DNA of 6,554 nt from an uncultured Phycisphaerales bacterium (GTDB lineage Bacteria; Planctomycetota; Phycisphaerae; WQYP01): assembly GCA_937901265.1 (NCBI GenBank), contig CALCHA010000066.1:1-6554 (forward strand). The letters are read 5' to 3'. The notes under the pieces are model-generated. The model had not been told where the DNA came from, made no database searches, and saw only the letters and a program-made list of their open reading frames with translations. Position numbers and translations under genes: made by a program. Of the stretch, positions 5,436 through 6,554 are shown one piece after another. Position 1 is the stretch's first letter. Each line of letters opens with the position of its first letter.

Positions 5436-6305
5436 AAACATCGCTCCATCCTCCCCGGCTTCGGCCTGACCATGGGCTACACCTCGCTGTACCTCTCGCT
5501 GATCGTGATCATTCCGCTCGGCGGACTCTTCTGGAAATCCGCGACGCTGCCCTGGCCCGACTTCAAGCAGGCCCTGACCGACCCCGAGCTGCTCTCCTCG
5601 CTCAAGGTCACCTTCGGGCTCTCGCTGGCGGCGGCGACGATCAACGCGGTCCTGGGCTTCATCGTCGCCTGGACGCTGGTGCGCTATCCCTTCCCCGGCC
5701 GCCGGCTGGTCGATGGGCTGATCGACCTGCCCTTCGCCCTTCCCACGGCCGTCAGCGGCATCACGCTGGCGACGTTGTACGCGAACAACGGCTGGCTGGG
5801 GAATCTTGGGGGCAACCTTGAGCATCTCCTGCACCTCTCGACCGGATCGCTGCGGCTGCTGAATTTCACCGCGGCTTACACCAAGATCGGCATGCTGCTG
5901 GCGCTGATCTTCATCAGCTTTCCCTTCATCGTGCGGACCCTGCAGCCGGCGCTGGCGGACCTGGATCCCGAAGTGGAGGAAGCCGCGGCCAGCCTGGGCG
6001 CCTCCCGCAGCCAGTCCTTTTTTCGCATCATCCTGCCGGCGGTGCTGCCGGCGCTGCTCACCGGCTTTTCGCTGGCCTTCGCGCGGGCGGTGGGGGAATA
6101 TGGCTCGGTGATCTTCATCTCTTCCAACAAGCCCATGGATTCGGAGATCACCGCCCACATGATCATGAAGGAAGTGGAGAACAACCAGATCGCCCGCGCC
6201 ACGACGCTGGGGCTGGTGATGCTGGTCGTTTCATTCGCCATGCTGGCCGCGATCAACACCCTGCAATGGTGGTCCACGCGGCGCGTGAAGGCGGGTGCGG
6301 TATGA
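5430..6305 (+). CDS. cysT: Sulfate/thiosulfate ABC transporter permease CysT (CysU)
   Basis: This inner-membrane permease forms the sulfate/thiosulfate channel with CysW. With the TTG start at 5430 it has 291 residues, slightly longer than the roughly 277 of E. coli CysU. ILPGFGLTMGYTSLYLS at 7-23 corresponds to the conserved LPGF start of the family. DLPFALPTAVSG at 99-110 is a hallmark. The ATPase-docking EAA loop is complete: EAA at 184-186, Gly190, nine residues, then I-x-LP at 200-203. Hydrophobic segments lie near 14-35, 58-82, 103-118, 152-169, 204-222 and 258-277. The C-terminal INTLQW is also typical. The frame is open back to 5280, but that part overlaps sbp and is Arg/Ser/Pro-rich, so it is not coding. 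The start is uncertain: TTG 5430 gives a normal basic N-terminus (KKHR). TTG 5424 and ATG 5472 are alternatives, and none has a good Shine-Dalgarno. The stop overlaps the cysW start. Confidence 0.93.
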   Translation: MKKHRSILPGFGLTMGYTSLYLSLIVIIPLGGLFWKSATLPWPDFKQALTDPELLSSLKVTFGLSLAAATINAVLGFIVAWTLVRYPFPGRRLVDGLIDLPFALPTAVSGITLATLYANNGWLGNLGGNLEHLLHLSTGSLRLLNFTAAYTKIGMLLALIFISFPFIVRTLQPALADLDPEVEEAAASLGASRSQSFFRIILPAVLPALLTGFSLAFARAVGEYGSVIFISSNKPMDSEITAHMIMKEVENNQIARATTLGLVMLVVSFAMLAAINTLQWWSTRRVKAGAV

Positions 6306-6554
6306 GCGGCCCGCAGCAGCGCGCCCCGTCGCCGATCGCCGCCCCGGCGGGCTGGACGCGGGCGCTGTTCATCACGATTTCGCTGGCGTTCGTCACGCTC
6401 TTTCTGGTGTTGCCGCTGCTGGCCGTGTTTTATGAAGCGCTGCACAAGGGGCTGGCGTTTTACTTCCGTGCGATCTCCGCGCCCGAGTCCATCACCTCGA
6501 TCAAGCTCACCTGCGTGGTGGCACTGTTCGTGGTGCCGCTGAACACGTTCTTAG
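6302..6554 (+). CDS. cysW: Sulfate/thiosulfate ABC transporter permease CysW (N-terminal part, cut by window edge)
   Basis: The ATG at 6302 overlaps the cysT stop as ATGA, the usual arrangement for translational coupling. The 84 codons visible run without a stop to the window edge. After a Pro/Ala-rich start (1-17) comes a first membrane helix at about 21-45 (ALFITISLAF, then LVLPLLAVFYEAL). A periplasmic stretch AFYFRAISAPESI at 52-64 follows, then SIKLT and a second helix from about 67, ending VVPLNTFL at 77-84. CysW proteins share the LVP...F.QAF..G pattern, a short loop, then the T...A..AVP.N..FG segment, which fits here and separates it from CysT. The partner ATPase CysA would be expected next. 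The TAG at 6552-6554 is out of frame and does not end the gene. Confidence 0.9.
   Translation, partial: MSGPQQRAPSPIAAPAGWTRALFITISLAFVTLFLVLPLLAVFYEALHKGLAFYFRAISAPESITSIKLTCVVALFVVPLNTFL

Noticed and set aside
4307..5473. Minus-strand open frame of 388 codons opposite sbp
   Set aside because: Its Arg/Gly/His-rich composition is that of a high-GC shadow frame, and the + strand holds an unmistakable sulfate-binding protein.
5193..6158. Minus-strand open frame of 321 codons opposite cysT
   Set aside because: Gln/Arg/Gly-rich low-complexity product antisense to a clear permease; a shadow frame.
6552..6554. TAG at the window end as a stop for cysW
   Set aside because: It is out of frame; the last complete in-frame codon is TTA at 6551-6553, so the gene continues beyond the window.

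Overview
The window looks like chromosomal DNA of a high-GC, Gram-negative-type bacterium. A lipid A gene (lpxB) implies an LPS-type outer membrane. The LpxB motifs (a YYVAPQVWA stretch followed by PWRVKK, and NILAGRELVPEF) and the CLRVGC redox motif of the dihydrolipoyl dehydrogenase recall Planctomycetota/Verrucomicrobiota relatives. That placement is from memory of the families and is tentative. No phage, transposon, tRNA, rRNA or CRISPR signal was seen.

Layout: (1) 1-111, the last 36 codons of an unidentified + strand gene. (2) 204-1634, dihydrolipoyl dehydrogenase (lpdA), with its own plausible promoter and a very G/C-biased leader. (3) 1726-2193, a small hypothetical cytosolic protein behind a perfect TATAAT box. 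(4) 2203-2949 on the minus strand, an unrecognised membrane protein with about six helices, convergent with gene 3 (9 nt between stops) and divergent from lpxB (111 nt). (5) 3061-4269, lpxB, probably starting at a GTG without a Shine-Dalgarno sequence. (6) 4355 to the window end, the start of a sulfate/thiosulfate ABC importer operon: binding protein (sbp type), permease cysT, then permease cysW, which is cut by the window edge. The ATPase gene cysA would be expected beyond the edge.

The genes do not form one pathway. They are separate housekeeping units: central carbon metabolism, outer-membrane assembly and sulfur uptake. Only the sulfate genes form a clear operon; cysT and cysW overlap by 4 nt. 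I found no convincing new biological system. The points most worth a second look are in non-coding DNA: three stacked dyads in and after the sulfate promoter (4281-4349), a TATCCT box placed for leaderless lpxB transcription (3049-3054), an AT-rich 14-nt tandem repeat between sbp and cysT with a diverged relative upstream of lpxB, and the G/C-tract leader of lpdA.
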